64,000 nt of DNA from Glycomyces sambucus (GTDB taxonomy: Bacteria > Actinomycetota > Actinomycetes > Mycobacteriales > Micromonosporaceae), in assembly GCF_900102815.1 (NCBI RefSeq), contig NZ_FNGF01000009.1, forward strand, positions 124,001 to 188,000, written 5' to 3'. A model generated the notes under the pieces. The model ran no database searches and was not told where the DNA came from. It saw nothing but the letters and a program-made list of their open reading frames with translations. Position 1 is the stretch's first letter; every line of letters begins with the position of its first letter. The translations under genes were made by a program, and so were the position numbers. This document shows, piece after piece, positions 52,564-61,384 of the stretch.

Positions 52564-53589
52564 TTGGCACGGTACCGGATGCTCGGCACACATCGGATCA
52601 CGGAATCGCAGCTCGTCGACCTGCTCCGCCGGGCCCGAAAAACCGACTTCGGCAGGTGGAACAAGGGCGACCTGACGCGCGCCATGACCGACCTCGGCTG
52701 GCAGGTCCGCTCCGCCGAGGTCGACATCGGCATGTGGCGCGCCGAGACCGGCTACGACACCGGGAACGCCATCGCCGACTCCATCCCGCCCCAGACCCCC
52801 GTCACCGGCCGCGCCGACTTCTACTCCATCGAGGTCATGGTCCTGCGCTCCGCCGAACGCGGCCGCCAGGGCGAGAACCACCGCACCCTCATCTTCCGCG
52901 AGGTCCTGCGGACCATGATGTCCGAACTCGGCGCCCCCGAGATCCGCGGCGGCGACGGCGGCCCCTGGATCCGCTGGTACCGCGACGGCCTCATCTTCGA
53001 ACTCCACCTGCGCCGCTTCCACGGCGGCGTCACCCTCCGCCTGCTCTCCCCGGACCTCTTCGAGCAGCTCGAAGCCCACGCCATCGGCAAGGGCGACATC
53101 TCCGGCTGGGCCGCCTACGCCCGCTCCGGCACCCGGCCCCCCGAGCCCGCCTGCCACGACATGGGCGAGTTCACCGAACGCCTCTCCTCCCTCCTCCAGG
53201 ACATGGCCGCCGACGTCCCCGTCGTCGACACCTCCGGCACCGTCCTCCTGCGCACCGGCGACTGGTCCGCCCGGTACGTCGCCGCGTTCGTCGACGACGG
53301 CCTCCGCGTCGAGGCCAGCGCCGCCGTCTCCGGCTCCTGGCGCTCGGGCCTGTCCAACCTCCCGAGCATGGGCTTCCGCGCCCCCAGCGGCACCCAGCCG
53401 AACTGGTCGCGGACGTTCAACTCCACCGACCGCACCGCCACCAACCAGGCCGCCCACATGATGGTCGACGCCCTGCGGGCCTTCGGTATCCAGGACCTCT
53501 TCGACATCGTCTACGACGGCTTCACCGCCGACGGCGAGCGCATGTACCTGCCGGTCCTCGGCATCGGCAACGGCGAGAACCCCTACTAG
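52564..53589 (+). CDS. Unrecognised cytoplasmic protein
   Basis: 341 residues from a TTG at 52564; ATG at 52579 is an alternative. No signal or membrane segment. A fairly even mix of charged residues with recurrent Trp (TDLGWQVRSAEVDIG, WIRWYRDGLIFELHLRRF, SGSWRSGLSN). The N-terminal 180 residues may form one domain and the C-terminal 130 another, ending in a tyrosine after IGNGENPY. The overall look is of an actinobacterial lineage-specific family (DUF6301-like is a guess). It stands 41 bases before the threonine aldolase gene and may share its transcript. Confidence 0.7.
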   Translation: MARYRMLGTHRITESQLVDLLRRARKTDFGRWNKGDLTRAMTDLGWQVRSAEVDIGMWRAETGYDTGNAIADSIPPQTPVTGRADFYSIEVMVLRSAERGRQGENHRTLIFREVLRTMMSELGAPEIRGGDGGPWIRWYRDGLIFELHLRRFHGGVTLRLLSPDLFEQLEAHAIGKGDISGWAAYARSGTRPPEPACHDMGEFTERLSSLLQDMAADVPVVDTSGTVLLRTGDWSARYVAAFVDDGLRVEASAAVSGSWRSGLSNLPSMGFRAPSGTQPNWSRTFNSTDRTATNQAAHMMVDALRAFGIQDLFDIVYDGFTADGERMYLPVLGIGNGENPY

Positions 53590-53630
53590 CGCCGCCGCCC
53601 GCCTCCTAGCCGCGCGGCTAGAATCGGGGC

Positions 53631-54644
53631 ATGATCGTCGACCTCCGCTCCGACACCGTGACCCGCCCGACTCCGGGCATGCTCGAAGCCATGACCAGCG
53701 CCGACGTCGGCGACGACGTCTACGGCGAGGACCCCGCCGTCAACGCCCTCGAAGCCGAAGCCGCCGCGCTGTTCGGCAAGGACGCCGCCGTGTTCACCCC
53801 CACCGGCTCCATGGCCAACCAGATCGGCCTGCAGCTCCTGGTCCGCCCCGGCGAAGAACTCCTCTGCGACGTCAAGGCCCACGTGGTCAACTTCGAGATG
53901 GGCGCCGCCGCCGCACTCGGCGGGATCTCCACCCGCACCTGGGCCGGCGCGAACGGCCGCGTCGACGCCGACCTGGTCGAACCCCTCATCAACCGGCCCA
54001 ACCCCTACGTCACGGTCACCCGCGCCATCGCCGTCGAGAACACCCACAACATCGGCGGCGGCACCGTCCAGCCCCTCGCCGAACTTCGGCGCCTCAAGGA
54101 CCTCGCCGACGCCTACGGCCTCGGCACCCACCTCGACGGCGCCCGCATCTGGAACGCCCACGCCGCGACCGGCGTCCCCTTCGACGAGTACGGGCGCCTG
54201 TTCGACACCGTCTCGGTCTGCCTCTCCAAGGGCCTCGGCGCCCCCGTCGGCTCGCTCCTCATCACCGACGCCGAGCGCGCCCAGCGCGCCCGCGTCATCC
54301 GCAAGCGCCTCGGCGGCGGCATGCGCCAGGCCGGGTTCCTCGCGGCGGCCGGCCGCTACGCGCTGGCGAACCACGTCGAGCGACTGGGGGAGGACCACGC
54401 CCGCGCGAAGCACCTCGCCCGCTCGCTGGAGCCGTTCGGGATCTGCGACGCCGCACAGGTGGAGACCAACATCGTGCTCGTGCGCATCCCCGAGATCGCC
54501 AAGGTCGCGGCCGCGGCGGCCGACCAGGGCGTGAAGATCTCGGTGCTCGGGGCCGACTGGGGCCGGATGCTGACGCACCTGGACGTGGACGACGCCGGGA
54601 TCGAGCACGCGGTGAAGGTCCTGGGCACGCTGCTGGGGAAGTGA
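53631..54644 (+). CDS. Low-specificity L-threonine aldolase
   Basis: 337 residues. Begins with the family hallmark VDLRSDTVTRPTPGML and GDDVYGEDPAVN. PLP-binding Lys200 in CLSKGLGAPVG, preceded by HLDGARIWNA and by ENTHNIGGG. It splits L-threonine or allo-threonine to glycine and acetaldehyde. All key residues are present and length is typical. Standalone or with the preceding gene. Confidence 0.94.
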   Translation: MIVDLRSDTVTRPTPGMLEAMTSADVGDDVYGEDPAVNALEAEAAALFGKDAAVFTPTGSMANQIGLQLLVRPGEELLCDVKAHVVNFEMGAAAALGGISTRTWAGANGRVDADLVEPLINRPNPYVTVTRAIAVENTHNIGGGTVQPLAELRRLKDLADAYGLGTHLDGARIWNAHAATGVPFDEYGRLFDTVSVCLSKGLGAPVGSLLITDAERAQRARVIRKRLGGGMRQAGFLAAAGRYALANHVERLGEDHARAKHLARSLEPFGICDAAQVETNIVLVRIPEIAKVAAAAADQGVKISVLGADWGRMLTHLDVDDAGIEHAVKVLGTLLGK

Positions 54645-54678
54645 CCGAAGGGACGGTTGCCGATCGTCCCGCCGTTGG

Positions 54679-54717
54679 GTAGGTTAGGCATGCCTTTATT
54701 AGTCCTGCCTAACCTGC
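54679..54717. promoter_or_regulatory. Two tandem IdeR/DtxR-like iron boxes upstream of bfd
   Basis: Box 1 at 54679-54697 (GTAGGTTAGGCATGCCTTT) matches the consensus TTAGGTTAGGCTAACCTAA at 13 of 19 positions. Box 2 at 54699-54717 (TTAGTCCTGCCTAACCTGC) matches at 12. They end 13 bases before the bfd start, overlapping where the promoter must be. An iron-loaded IdeR would repress here. Confidence 0.7.
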
Positions 54718-54730
54718 CGGAGGTCGGTGC

Positions 54731-54916
54731 GTGTACGCCTGCATCTGCCACGCGGTCCACGAGAACGAGGTCCGCGCCTGCATCAGCGCGGGCGCGCACA
54801 CCGAAGAGGCCATCGGCGAGGCGTGCGACGCCGGCACGAGCTGCGGGACCTGCCACGAGCGCTTGGTCGACATGATCGAGAGCTATTTCACCGACTCGGT
54901 CCCCGCGGTCGCCTGA
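54731..54916 (+). CDS. bfd: Bacterioferritin-associated ferredoxin
   Basis: 61 residues from a GTG. CICHAV near the N-terminus and SCGTCHERL in the middle supply the four Cys (C-x-C ... C-x2-C) of a [2Fe-2S] BFD domain. Bfd docks on bacterioferritin and reduces its core to release Fe2+. It is made when iron is scarce, which suits the iron boxes directly upstream and the bfr gene downstream. Confidence 0.93.
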   Translation: MYACICHAVHENEVRACISAGAHTEEAIGEACDAGTSCGTCHERLVDMIESYFTDSVPAVA

Positions 54917-54948
54917 CACCACCGCTTTATCGGGATTTGCCCGTCCCT

Positions 54949-55008
54949 TTAGGATGTCCTCCGTTAGGATAGGTTGTCCTATTTTAGGTATTCCTGGCTG
55001 GATATAGT
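54949..55008 (+). promoter_or_regulatory. Triple iron-box-like repeats and promoter of bfr
   Basis: TTAGGAT...TCCT occurs at about 54949-54960, as a near-complete 19-base box at 54964-54982 (TTAGGATAGGTTGTCCTAT, 14 of 19 to consensus), and as TTAGGTATTCCT at about 54984-54995. A -10-like TATAGT lies at 55003-55008. Boxes upstream of the -10 suit activation by iron-bound IdeR, as described for mycobacterial bfrB. Confidence 0.65.
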
Positions 55009-55081
55009 CCCCCTCTCCGTCCTACGCTGGGGTCACCGGTCGCCGGACCGGCGACACCTGAACGACCGGGAAGGACCAGCC

Positions 55082-55564
55082 ATGCAGGGCGACAAGCAGG
55101 TCATCGAGTTCCTCAACGAGCAGCTGAGCGCGGAGCTGACCGCGATCAACCAGTACTTCCTGCACTACAAGCTCCAGGAGAACTGGGGCTACACGAAGCT
55201 GGCGAAGTACACGCGCGCCGAGTCGATGGACGAGATGCGCCACGCCGAGATCCTCACCGACCGCATCCTGTTCCTCGACGGCATGCCGAACTACCAGCGG
55301 CTGTTCCCGCTGCGCATCGGCACCACCGTCAAGGAGGTCTTCGAGTGCGACCGCCAGATCGAAGTCGAGGCGATCGACCGCCTCAAGCGCGGCATCGCGC
55401 ACATGGAGTCGGTCAAGGACTTCACCTCGCGTGACCTCTTCGCCTCGATCCTCAAGGACGAGGAGCACCACATCGACTACCTGGACACCCAGCTGGAGAT
55501 CCTGGAGAAGATCGGCGAGCCGCTGTACATCCAGTCGCTCATCGAGCAGCCCGAAGAGGCGTAG
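55082..55564 (+). CDS. bfr: Bacterioferritin
   Basis: 160 residues from the ATG at 55082 with GGAAGGA upstream; the frame upstream overlaps the promoter. Ferroxidase ligands Glu18, Glu51 and His54 (in MDEMRHAEIL) and the C-terminal KDEEHHIDYLDTQL are present. Met52 is the haem-binding Met of true bacterioferritins. It stores iron in a 24-mer shell. Next to bfd and behind iron boxes. Confidence 0.95.
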   Translation: MQGDKQVIEFLNEQLSAELTAINQYFLHYKLQENWGYTKLAKYTRAESMDEMRHAEILTDRILFLDGMPNYQRLFPLRIGTTVKEVFECDRQIEVEAIDRLKRGIAHMESVKDFTSRDLFASILKDEEHHIDYLDTQLEILEKIGEPLYIQSLIEQPEEA

Positions 55565-55581
55565 GCGCCGAGACTCTTGGC

Positions 55582-55605
55582 GGGGGCCGGCTTTCGCCGG
55601 CCCCC
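55582..55605 (+). terminator. Rho-independent terminator after bfr
   Basis: GGGGGCCGGC, loop TTTC, GCCGGCCCCC, followed by TTTCTTCTT. It is the clearest intrinsic terminator in the window. Confidence 0.88.
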
Positions 55606-55659
55606 TTTCTTCTTGCGGCAGAGCCCCTCACATCTCCGCCACAGTGGTAGGTCGCCGCC

Positions 55660-55689
55660 TTGACAGCGCCGACGCAAGGATCGTAACAT
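55660..55689 (+). promoter_or_regulatory. Predicted promoter of the GH10 xylanase gene
   Basis: -35 TTGACA (55660-55665), 18-base spacer, -10 TAACAT (55684-55689). Confidence 0.6.
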
Positions 55690-55709
55690 ATCAATACTTT
55701 GAATGAAAG

Positions 55710-55728
55710 TTTCCGAGAGTTTCGGAAA
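55710..55728. promoter_or_regulatory. TTTCCGA-N5-TCGGAAA operator upstream of xylanase
   Basis: Seven-base arms TTTCCGA (55710-55716) and TCGGAAA (55722-55728), 20 bases after the -10. The inner part CCGAGAGTTTCGG closely resembles CCGAAAGTTTTCGG at 40049. A shared LacI-type repressor is the simplest explanation. Confidence 0.6.
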
Positions 55729-55811
55729 TCGTCGTTCGGAGACCCCAGTCGCGGGCCGGCACCTCACGACTCCCGGCCTCGGCGTCCCCTCACTCCGCAA
55801 AGGAAGCGTCC

Positions 55812-57386
55812 ATGCCGACACCCTCCCCCCGCGCCTCTCGCCGCGCCCTCCTCGCGGGCGCGGCCGCCGCGGGCGGCGCCGCGGTCCTTCCGCTCGCGAC
55901 CGCGGGCCCCGCGCACGCCGACGACCTGCTCCTGTCCACCGACTTCTCCTCCGGCACCACCGAGGGCTGGTACCCCCGCGGCGCCGTCGCCCTCTCCGTG
56001 AACGCCGAGGGGAACCTCCTCGTCGAGGGCCGCACCGCCACCTGGAACGGCCCCGCGATCGACATCACCGCCCACATCGAGGTCGGCGTCCGCTACCAGC
56101 TCCGGGTCCTGCTGCGCCTGCCCTCCGGTACCGACGCCGCCGACCTGCGCACCACCGTGCAGCGCGACGCCGCCGGATCGACCGCCTACGAGACGGTCAG
56201 GTGGAACACCGCCGTCACCCCCGACGCCTGGACCGAGTTCACCGGCACGTACTCGATCACCCAGCCCGCCGACCTGCTCCAGTTCTACGTCGAGTCCGAC
56301 TCCAGCCTCACCCCCGTCCTCGTCGACGACTTCACCCTCACCCGCATCCAGGAGCCCGAGATCCAAGACCTCCTCCCGCTCAAGGACTTCCTCGAGTGCG
56401 ACTTCCCGATCGGCTGCGCCGTCGAGCCGCCCGAGGTCGTCGGCAAGCCCGCCGAACTCCTCGCCAAGCACTTCGCGCAGGTGACCACCGGCAACCAGAT
56501 GAAGCCCGACGCAATCCAGCCGACCGAAGGCGTCTTCACCTTCGATCGCGCCGACCAGATCGTGGCCTTCGCCGAGGCCAACGGCATGCGGATCTGGGGT
56601 CACACGCTCCTGTGGCACAACCAGACCCCCGCGTGGTGGTTCCTCGACGCCGCCGGGAACCCGCTCCAGCCCACCCGCGCCCACCGGGCGCTCCTGCTGG
56701 CCCGCTTCGAGGCCCACGTCACCGCGCTCGCCGAGCACTACGGCGACCGCGTCTGGGCCTGGGACGTGGTGAACGAGGTGGTCGACCCCGAGCAGGCCGA
56801 CGGCCTGCGCCGCTCGCGCTGGTACGAGGTCTTCGGCGGCGGCGCCTACATCGGCGAGGTCTTCAAGATCGCGCGCCGCGTGCTGCCGCGCAAGGTGAAG
56901 CTCTTCATCAACGACTACAACACCGAGTTCCCCGACAAGCGCGAGGCGCTCTACAACCTGGTGCAGGACCTCAAGCGGGGGCGCGTCCCGGTCGACGGGG
57001 TCGGCCACCAGGCCCACGTCGACTACAAGCGCGACCCGCAGCTCCTCGGGGAGTCCATCGACGCGTTCCGGCGCCTGCGGGTGCTCCAGGCCGTCACCGA
57101 GCTCGACGTCTCGGTCTCGGACTACATGGAGGAGTCCCTGCCCTCGACCCCGCCCGAGCGCCTGGCCGCCCAGGGCCGGTACTACCAGGAGCTGTTCGCG
57201 GTCCTGCGCGCCCGCGCCCGCCACCTGGAGTCGGTGACGATGTGGGGCCTGTACGACGCGGTGTCGTGGCTGCGGACCTGGCCGGTCTCGCGCCCGCACG
57301 AGGCGCCGCTGTTCTTCGACGACCGCCTCCAGGCGAAGGCCGCCTACTGGGGCGTCGTCGACCCGGCGCAGCTGCCGCCGGAGTAG
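55812..57386 (+). CDS. Secreted endo-beta-1,4-xylanase, carbohydrate-binding module plus GH10
   Basis: 524 residues. Tat-type signal (SRRALLAGAAAAGGAAV, cleavage near residue 36 after AHA). A CBM4/9/22-like beta-sandwich covers about 37-180 (DFSSGTTEGWYPRG, ending VLVDDFTLTRI). The GH10 barrel covers about 190-520, with acid/base Glu322 in DVVNEVV and nucleophile Glu430 in TELDV. GHTLLWHNQTPAW is also typical. It acts outside the cell on xylan. The ATG has AAAGGAAG upstream. Operator suggests co-control with the uptake operon at 40-48 kb. Confidence 0.94.
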   Translation: MPTPSPRASRRALLAGAAAAGGAAVLPLATAGPAHADDLLLSTDFSSGTTEGWYPRGAVALSVNAEGNLLVEGRTATWNGPAIDITAHIEVGVRYQLRVLLRLPSGTDAADLRTTVQRDAAGSTAYETVRWNTAVTPDAWTEFTGTYSITQPADLLQFYVESDSSLTPVLVDDFTLTRIQEPEIQDLLPLKDFLECDFPIGCAVEPPEVVGKPAELLAKHFAQVTTGNQMKPDAIQPTEGVFTFDRADQIVAFAEANGMRIWGHTLLWHNQTPAWWFLDAAGNPLQPTRAHRALLLARFEAHVTALAEHYGDRVWAWDVVNEVVDPEQADGLRRSRWYEVFGGGAYIGEVFKIARRVLPRKVKLFINDYNTEFPDKREALYNLVQDLKRGRVPVDGVGHQAHVDYKRDPQLLGESIDAFRRLRVLQAVTELDVSVSDYMEESLPSTPPERLAAQGRYYQELFAVLRARARHLESVTMWGLYDAVSWLRTWPVSRPHEAPLFFDDRLQAKAAYWGVVDPAQLPPE

Positions 57387-57390
57387 GGCC

Positions 57391-57433
57391 GTCCGGGAGC
57401 GGGGCATGCAGATCCGGGGCCCCGCTCCCGGAC
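57391..57433 (+). terminator. 15-bp hairpin terminator after xylanase
   Basis: GTCCGGGAGCGGGGC (57391-57405) and its complement (57419-57433), loop of 13 bases. Confidence 0.65.
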
Positions 57434-57526
57434 TCACTCGGCCGGGTGAACGCGGCAAACGCGGTCATGTCGGACCCCCTTCGTAGACTTGACTCCAGGG
57501 GTCCCTTTAGGGGGATATATCGGTTA

Positions 57527-57979
57527 TTACGGATTCGTTCCCTTGCGCCGCATCATGACGTGCGGGATGCCGTCCTCCAGGTACTCCTCGCCGTACTCGG
57601 CGAAGCCGAACTTCCGGTAGAACCCGGTCGCGTAGGTCTGCGCGCCGAGCACCACGTCGACCTCCGGGCCGAGGTGGTCGAGCGCGGCCCGCATGAGCTT
57701 CGCGCTCAGGCCGGTCCCGCGGTCCGGCAGGGCCGCGCAGACCCGCCCGATCTTCCACACCCCGTCGCCGCGCAGCACCCGCAGGCACGCCGCCGCCCCG
57801 TCCGCGCCGTCCACCCAGAAGTGGACCGTCGCCGGATCGATGTCGGCGTCGTCCAGGTCCGGGTACGCGCACTCCTGCTCGACCACGAACACCGCCTGCC
57901 GCAGCCGCGCCAGGTCGTACACCGTCCGCCCGTCCAGCTCCGCGACGCGCCCGCTCCTGACCTCGCCCATGTCCGCCAT
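57527..57979 (-). CDS. GNAT acetyltransferase (ElaA-like)
   Basis: 150 residues from the ATG at 57979 (GGAGG eight bases upstream; a GTG at 57982 is just before). ElaA pattern: LYDLARLRQAVFVVEQECAY-type start (YDLARLRQAVFVVEQ), then GRVCAALPDRGTGLSAKLM for acetyl-CoA binding and QTYATGFYRKFGF near the end. ElaA relatives acetylate unknown amines. Fifteen bases after proC on the same strand. Confidence 0.9.
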   Translation of the reverse strand: MADMGEVRSGRVAELDGRTVYDLARLRQAVFVVEQECAYPDLDDADIDPATVHFWVDGADGAAACLRVLRGDGVWKIGRVCAALPDRGTGLSAKLMRAALDHLGPEVDVVLGAQTYATGFYRKFGFAEYGEEYLEDGIPHVMMRRKGTNP

Positions 57980-57994
57980 CACGCTCTCCTCCCG

Positions 57995-58801
57995 CTACGC
58001 GTACTCTTCGGCGATCTCGCGCGCCCGGTCCCGGGCCGCCTCGATCGCGTCCGTCACCGCCGAGCGCGCCCGGTGGTTCTCCAGCTGCCGCACCGCGCTG
58101 ATCGTCGTCCCCGCCGGGGACTCGACGGCCTCGCGCAGCGCCACGGGGGAGTCGCCGCTCTCGCGGAGCATCCGGGCCGCGCCGAGCGCCGTCTGCGTCA
58201 CCAGCTCCTTGCTCACCTCGCGCGGCAGTCCCATGAGGACGCCCGCCTCGGTCATGGCCTCGGCCAGGTAGTAGAAGTACGCCGGGCCCGAGCCCGAGAT
58301 CGCGGTGACCGCGTCCTGGTGCTTCTCGTCCACCACGAGCGTGCGGCCCAGCGGCGCGAACAGCTCCTCGACCGCTTCGAGGCACCGCGCGTCCGCGTGC
58401 GTGCCGGGGGACAGGACGGTCATCGCCTCGTCCACCAGCGCCGGCGTGTTCGGCATCGCCCGCACCACCGGGGTCGCGTCGGGCAGGCGCTTCTCGAAGA
58501 ACGCCACCGGGAGCCCCGCGCAGATGCTCACCACCGGCGCGTCCGGCCGGAACGCGCCCGACAGCTCGTCGAGCAGCGCCGCCGCGTCCTGCGGCTTCAC
58601 CGCCACCACGACCACGTCGGCCGCCGCGACCGCGACCGCGTTGGGCTCCACCCGGACCCCGTACTGCTCCCGCAGGGCCGCCGCGCGCTCGGCGCTGCGC
58701 GCCGTGGCGACCACGGCCTCGCGCGACCAGCCCGCGCGCAGCAGGCCCGACACGATGGCCTGCCCCATCTTCCCGGCGCCCAGCACCGCGACCTTCCGCA
58801 T
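57995..58801 (-). CDS. proC: Pyrroline-5-carboxylate reductase
   Basis: 268 residues. Rossmann motif VAVLGAGKMGQAIVSGLL at the N-terminus, then VVVAVKPQD, RAMPNTPALV and the C-terminal signature region (DAVTAISGSGPAYFYYLAEA and SPAGTTISAV). It makes L-proline from P5C with NAD(P)H. The start is 13 bases from a perfect palindrome (58816-58836). Confidence 0.95.
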   Translation of the reverse strand: MRKVAVLGAGKMGQAIVSGLLRAGWSREAVVATARSAERAAALREQYGVRVEPNAVAVAAADVVVVAVKPQDAAALLDELSGAFRPDAPVVSICAGLPVAFFEKRLPDATPVVRAMPNTPALVDEAMTVLSPGTHADARCLEAVEELFAPLGRTLVVDEKHQDAVTAISGSGPAYFYYLAEAMTEAGVLMGLPREVSKELVTQTALGAARMLRESGDSPVALREAVESPAGTTISAVRQLENHRARSAVTDAIEAARDRAREIAEEYA

Positions 58802-58815
58802 GGCCTCTCCTCACG

Positions 58816-58836
58816 CAATCGACTGCCCATCGATTG
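58816..58836. promoter_or_regulatory. CAATCGA-N7-TCGATTG palindrome at the proC start
   Basis: Perfect seven-base arms, 15 bases upstream of the proC start codon and 115 from cydA. It is an operator candidate for proC, acting on either divergent gene. No motif family recognised. Confidence 0.5.
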
Positions 58837-58950
58837 TGCCTCGCCGACGGGCAACGCGAAAAGTAGATGTATTGCGCGTTTCGTCCCCTCGGGAACACCC
58901 AAGCTGCCACGATAATCGGACTCAGGCACTCAACGGGCGATTGGGGCGTT

Positions 58951-60357
58951 ATGGACGTTCTCGACTTGGCGCGGATCCAGTTCGGCGTCACGACCGTCTA
59001 CCACTTCCTGTTCGTGCCCGTCACCATCGGCCTCTCGCTCGTCGTCGCGATCCTCCAGACCATGTGGCGCTCCACCGGCAAGACGGTCTACCTGCGCGCC
59101 ACCAAGTTCTGGGGCAAGCTCTTCCTCATCAACATCGCCATGGGCGTGGTCACCGGCATCGTCCAGGAGTTCCAGTTCGGCATGAACTGGTCGGCGTACT
59201 CGCGCTTCGTCGGGGACGTCTTCGGCGCCCCGCTCGCCTTCGAGGCGCTGGTCGCGTTCTTCCTGGAGTCGACGTTCATCGGCATCTGGATCTTCGGCTG
59301 GGACCGCCTGCGGCCCGGCCTCCACCTCGCCTGCATCTGGCTGGTGGCCTTCGGGACCGTGGCCTCGGCCTACTTCATCCTCGCCGCCAACGCGTTCATG
59401 CAGAACCCGGTCGGGTACCAGCTCAACGAGACCGCCGGGCGCGCCGAGCTCACCGACTTCGGCGCCGTCCTCACCAACCCGGTCGCGCTCGCCGCGTTCC
59501 CGCACACCGTCTTCGCCTCCTGGCTCACCGCCGGCGTCGTGGTCGTCGCCGTCTCCGGCTACCACTTCATGCACCGCCGCGACCTCGACGTGCACCGCCC
59601 CGCGATGCGCCTGGGCGTGCTCACCACGCTCATCGGCGGCCTCGGGCTGGTCCTCTCGGGCGACTCCCTCGGCAAGGTCATGACCGCGACCCAGCCGATG
59701 AAGATGGCCGCCGCCGAAGCGCTCTACCAGACCACCTACAGCGCACCGTTCTCCGTGCTCACCATCGGCTCCCTCGACGGGCGCCACGGCACGCCGATCA
59801 TCGAGATCCCCGGGCTCCTGTCGTTCCTCGCCACCGGCTCCTTCAGCGGCCGCGTCGAGGGCATCAACGACCTCAACGCCCAGTACAACGACCTCTTCGG
59901 GCCCGGCGACTACATCCCGTACATCCCGCTCACCTACTGGACGTTCCGCGCGATGATCGGCTTCGGGCTCCTCGCCATGGCGATGGCCGTCATCGTGTGG
60001 TGGTCCACCCGCCGCGGCCGCCTGCCCGCGCACCGCCTGTTCTGGCCCGTCGTGATGTGGATGGCACTGACCCCGTTCCTCGCCAACAGCTCCGGATGGA
60101 TCTTCACCGAGATGGGACGCCAGCCGTGGGTGGTCTTCAGCCTGTACCAGACCAGCGAGGCCGTCTCGCCGCGCGTCGGCGCCGCCACCGTCCTCACCTC
60201 GCTCATCGGGTTCACCCTCGTCTACCTCATCCTCGCCGTCATCGCCCTGAAGCTGTTCTTCAAGTACGCGAAGGCGGGCCCGCCCGCCGAGGAGACCGCC
60301 CTGGCCTCCTCCAGCCCCTCCGACGACCCCGACAAGCCGATGGCCTTCGCCTACTAG
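58951..60357 (+). CDS. cydA: Cytochrome bd oxidase subunit I
   Basis: 468 residues from the ATG at 58951, where homology starts. Haem ligand His18 (TVYHFLF), the Met/Glu-rich core, and GRQPWVVF are typical. It has nine or so membrane helices and the short Q-loop (LTDFGAVLTNP... region without the long insert), the form usual in actinobacteria. Forms the bd-type terminal quinol oxidase with CydB, favoured at low oxygen. Head of cydABDC. Confidence 0.96.
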   Translation: MDVLDLARIQFGVTTVYHFLFVPVTIGLSLVVAILQTMWRSTGKTVYLRATKFWGKLFLINIAMGVVTGIVQEFQFGMNWSAYSRFVGDVFGAPLAFEALVAFFLESTFIGIWIFGWDRLRPGLHLACIWLVAFGTVASAYFILAANAFMQNPVGYQLNETAGRAELTDFGAVLTNPVALAAFPHTVFASWLTAGVVVVAVSGYHFMHRRDLDVHRPAMRLGVLTTLIGGLGLVLSGDSLGKVMTATQPMKMAAAEALYQTTYSAPFSVLTIGSLDGRHGTPIIEIPGLLSFLATGSFSGRVEGINDLNAQYNDLFGPGDYIPYIPLTYWTFRAMIGFGLLAMAMAVIVWWSTRRGRLPAHRLFWPVVMWMALTPFLANSSGWIFTEMGRQPWVVFSLYQTSEAVSPRVGAATVLTSLIGFTLVYLILAVIALKLFFKYAKAGPPAEETALASSSPSDDPDKPMAFAY

Positions 60358-60370
60358 CCGAGGACGCCCA

Positions 60371-61384
60371 ATGGAACTGACGACCATCTGGTTCATCGCC
60401 ATCGCCGTGCTCTTCACCGGCTACTTCGTCCTGGAGGGCTTCGACTTCGGCGTGGGGATGCTCCTGCCGGTGCTCGGCCGCGAGGAGCGCGAGCGCCGCG
60501 CCATGATCAACACCATCGGCCCGGTCTGGGACGGCAACGAGGTCTGGCTCATCACCGCCGGCGGCGCCATGTTCGCGGCGTTCCCGCACTGGTACGCGAG
60601 CCTCTTCTCCGGGTTCTACCTCCTGTTCTTCCTCATCCTCCTCGGGCTCATCGTCCGCGGGGTCGCCTTCGAGTACCGCGGCAAGGGCGACACCGCCCGG
60701 TGGCGCCGCCGCTGGGACGCGTGCCTCGTCGCCGGCTCGGCCCTCCCGGCGTTCCTGTGGGGCATGGTGGTCGCCAACATCGTGCGCGGCGTCCCCCTCG
60801 ACGCGAACTTCGACTACACCGGCTCGTTCTGGGGCCTGCTCAACGGCTACGCCCTCCTCGGCGGCCTGACGATGCTGCTCCTGTTCGCCACCCACGGCGC
60901 CTACTTCCTGCACCTGCGCACCACCGGCGACCTCAGCGCCCGCGCCCGCGCGATCGGCCTGCGCCTCGGCGCGGCCACCGCGGTGCCCGCGCTCGCGTTC
61001 CTGGTCTGGACCCAGGCGGCCCACGGGAACGGCGCCTCGCTCGTCCTCGTCGTCGGCGCGGTCCTCGCCCTCGTGGCGGGCCTCGCGCTCGACTTCAAGG
61101 GCCGCGGCGGCTGGGCCTTCGCGGCCACCGCCCTGACGATCGCGCTCGCCTCGGCCGCCCTGTTCTGCGCGCTGTGGCCCGACGTGCTGCCGTCCACCGG
61201 CGACCCTGCCAACGGCCTGACCGCGCAGAACGCCGCCGCCACCGAGAAGACCCTCGGCATCATGACCTGGGCCGCGGTCGTCTTCCTGCCCATCGTCCTG
61301 CTGTACCAGGGATGGACCTACTGGGTCTTCCGCAAGCGGGTCTCGGTCGACCGCATCCCCGAGGAGAGGATCCCCGTCGCATGA
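60371..61384 (+). CDS. cydB: Cytochrome bd oxidase subunit II
   Basis: 337 residues. Opening LTTIWFIAIAVLFTGYFVLE and GFDFGVGMLLP are diagnostic, followed by GPVWDGNEVWLITAGGAMFAAFP. Eight membrane helices. Thirteen bases after cydA; its stop overlaps the cydD start. Confidence 0.96.
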   Translation: MELTTIWFIAIAVLFTGYFVLEGFDFGVGMLLPVLGREERERRAMINTIGPVWDGNEVWLITAGGAMFAAFPHWYASLFSGFYLLFFLILLGLIVRGVAFEYRGKGDTARWRRRWDACLVAGSALPAFLWGMVVANIVRGVPLDANFDYTGSFWGLLNGYALLGGLTMLLLFATHGAYFLHLRTTGDLSARARAIGLRLGAATAVPALAFLVWTQAAHGNGASLVLVVGAVLALVAGLALDFKGRGGWAFAATALTIALASAALFCALWPDVLPSTGDPANGLTAQNAAATEKTLGIMTWAAVVFLPIVLLYQGWTYWVFRKRVSVDRIPEERIPVA

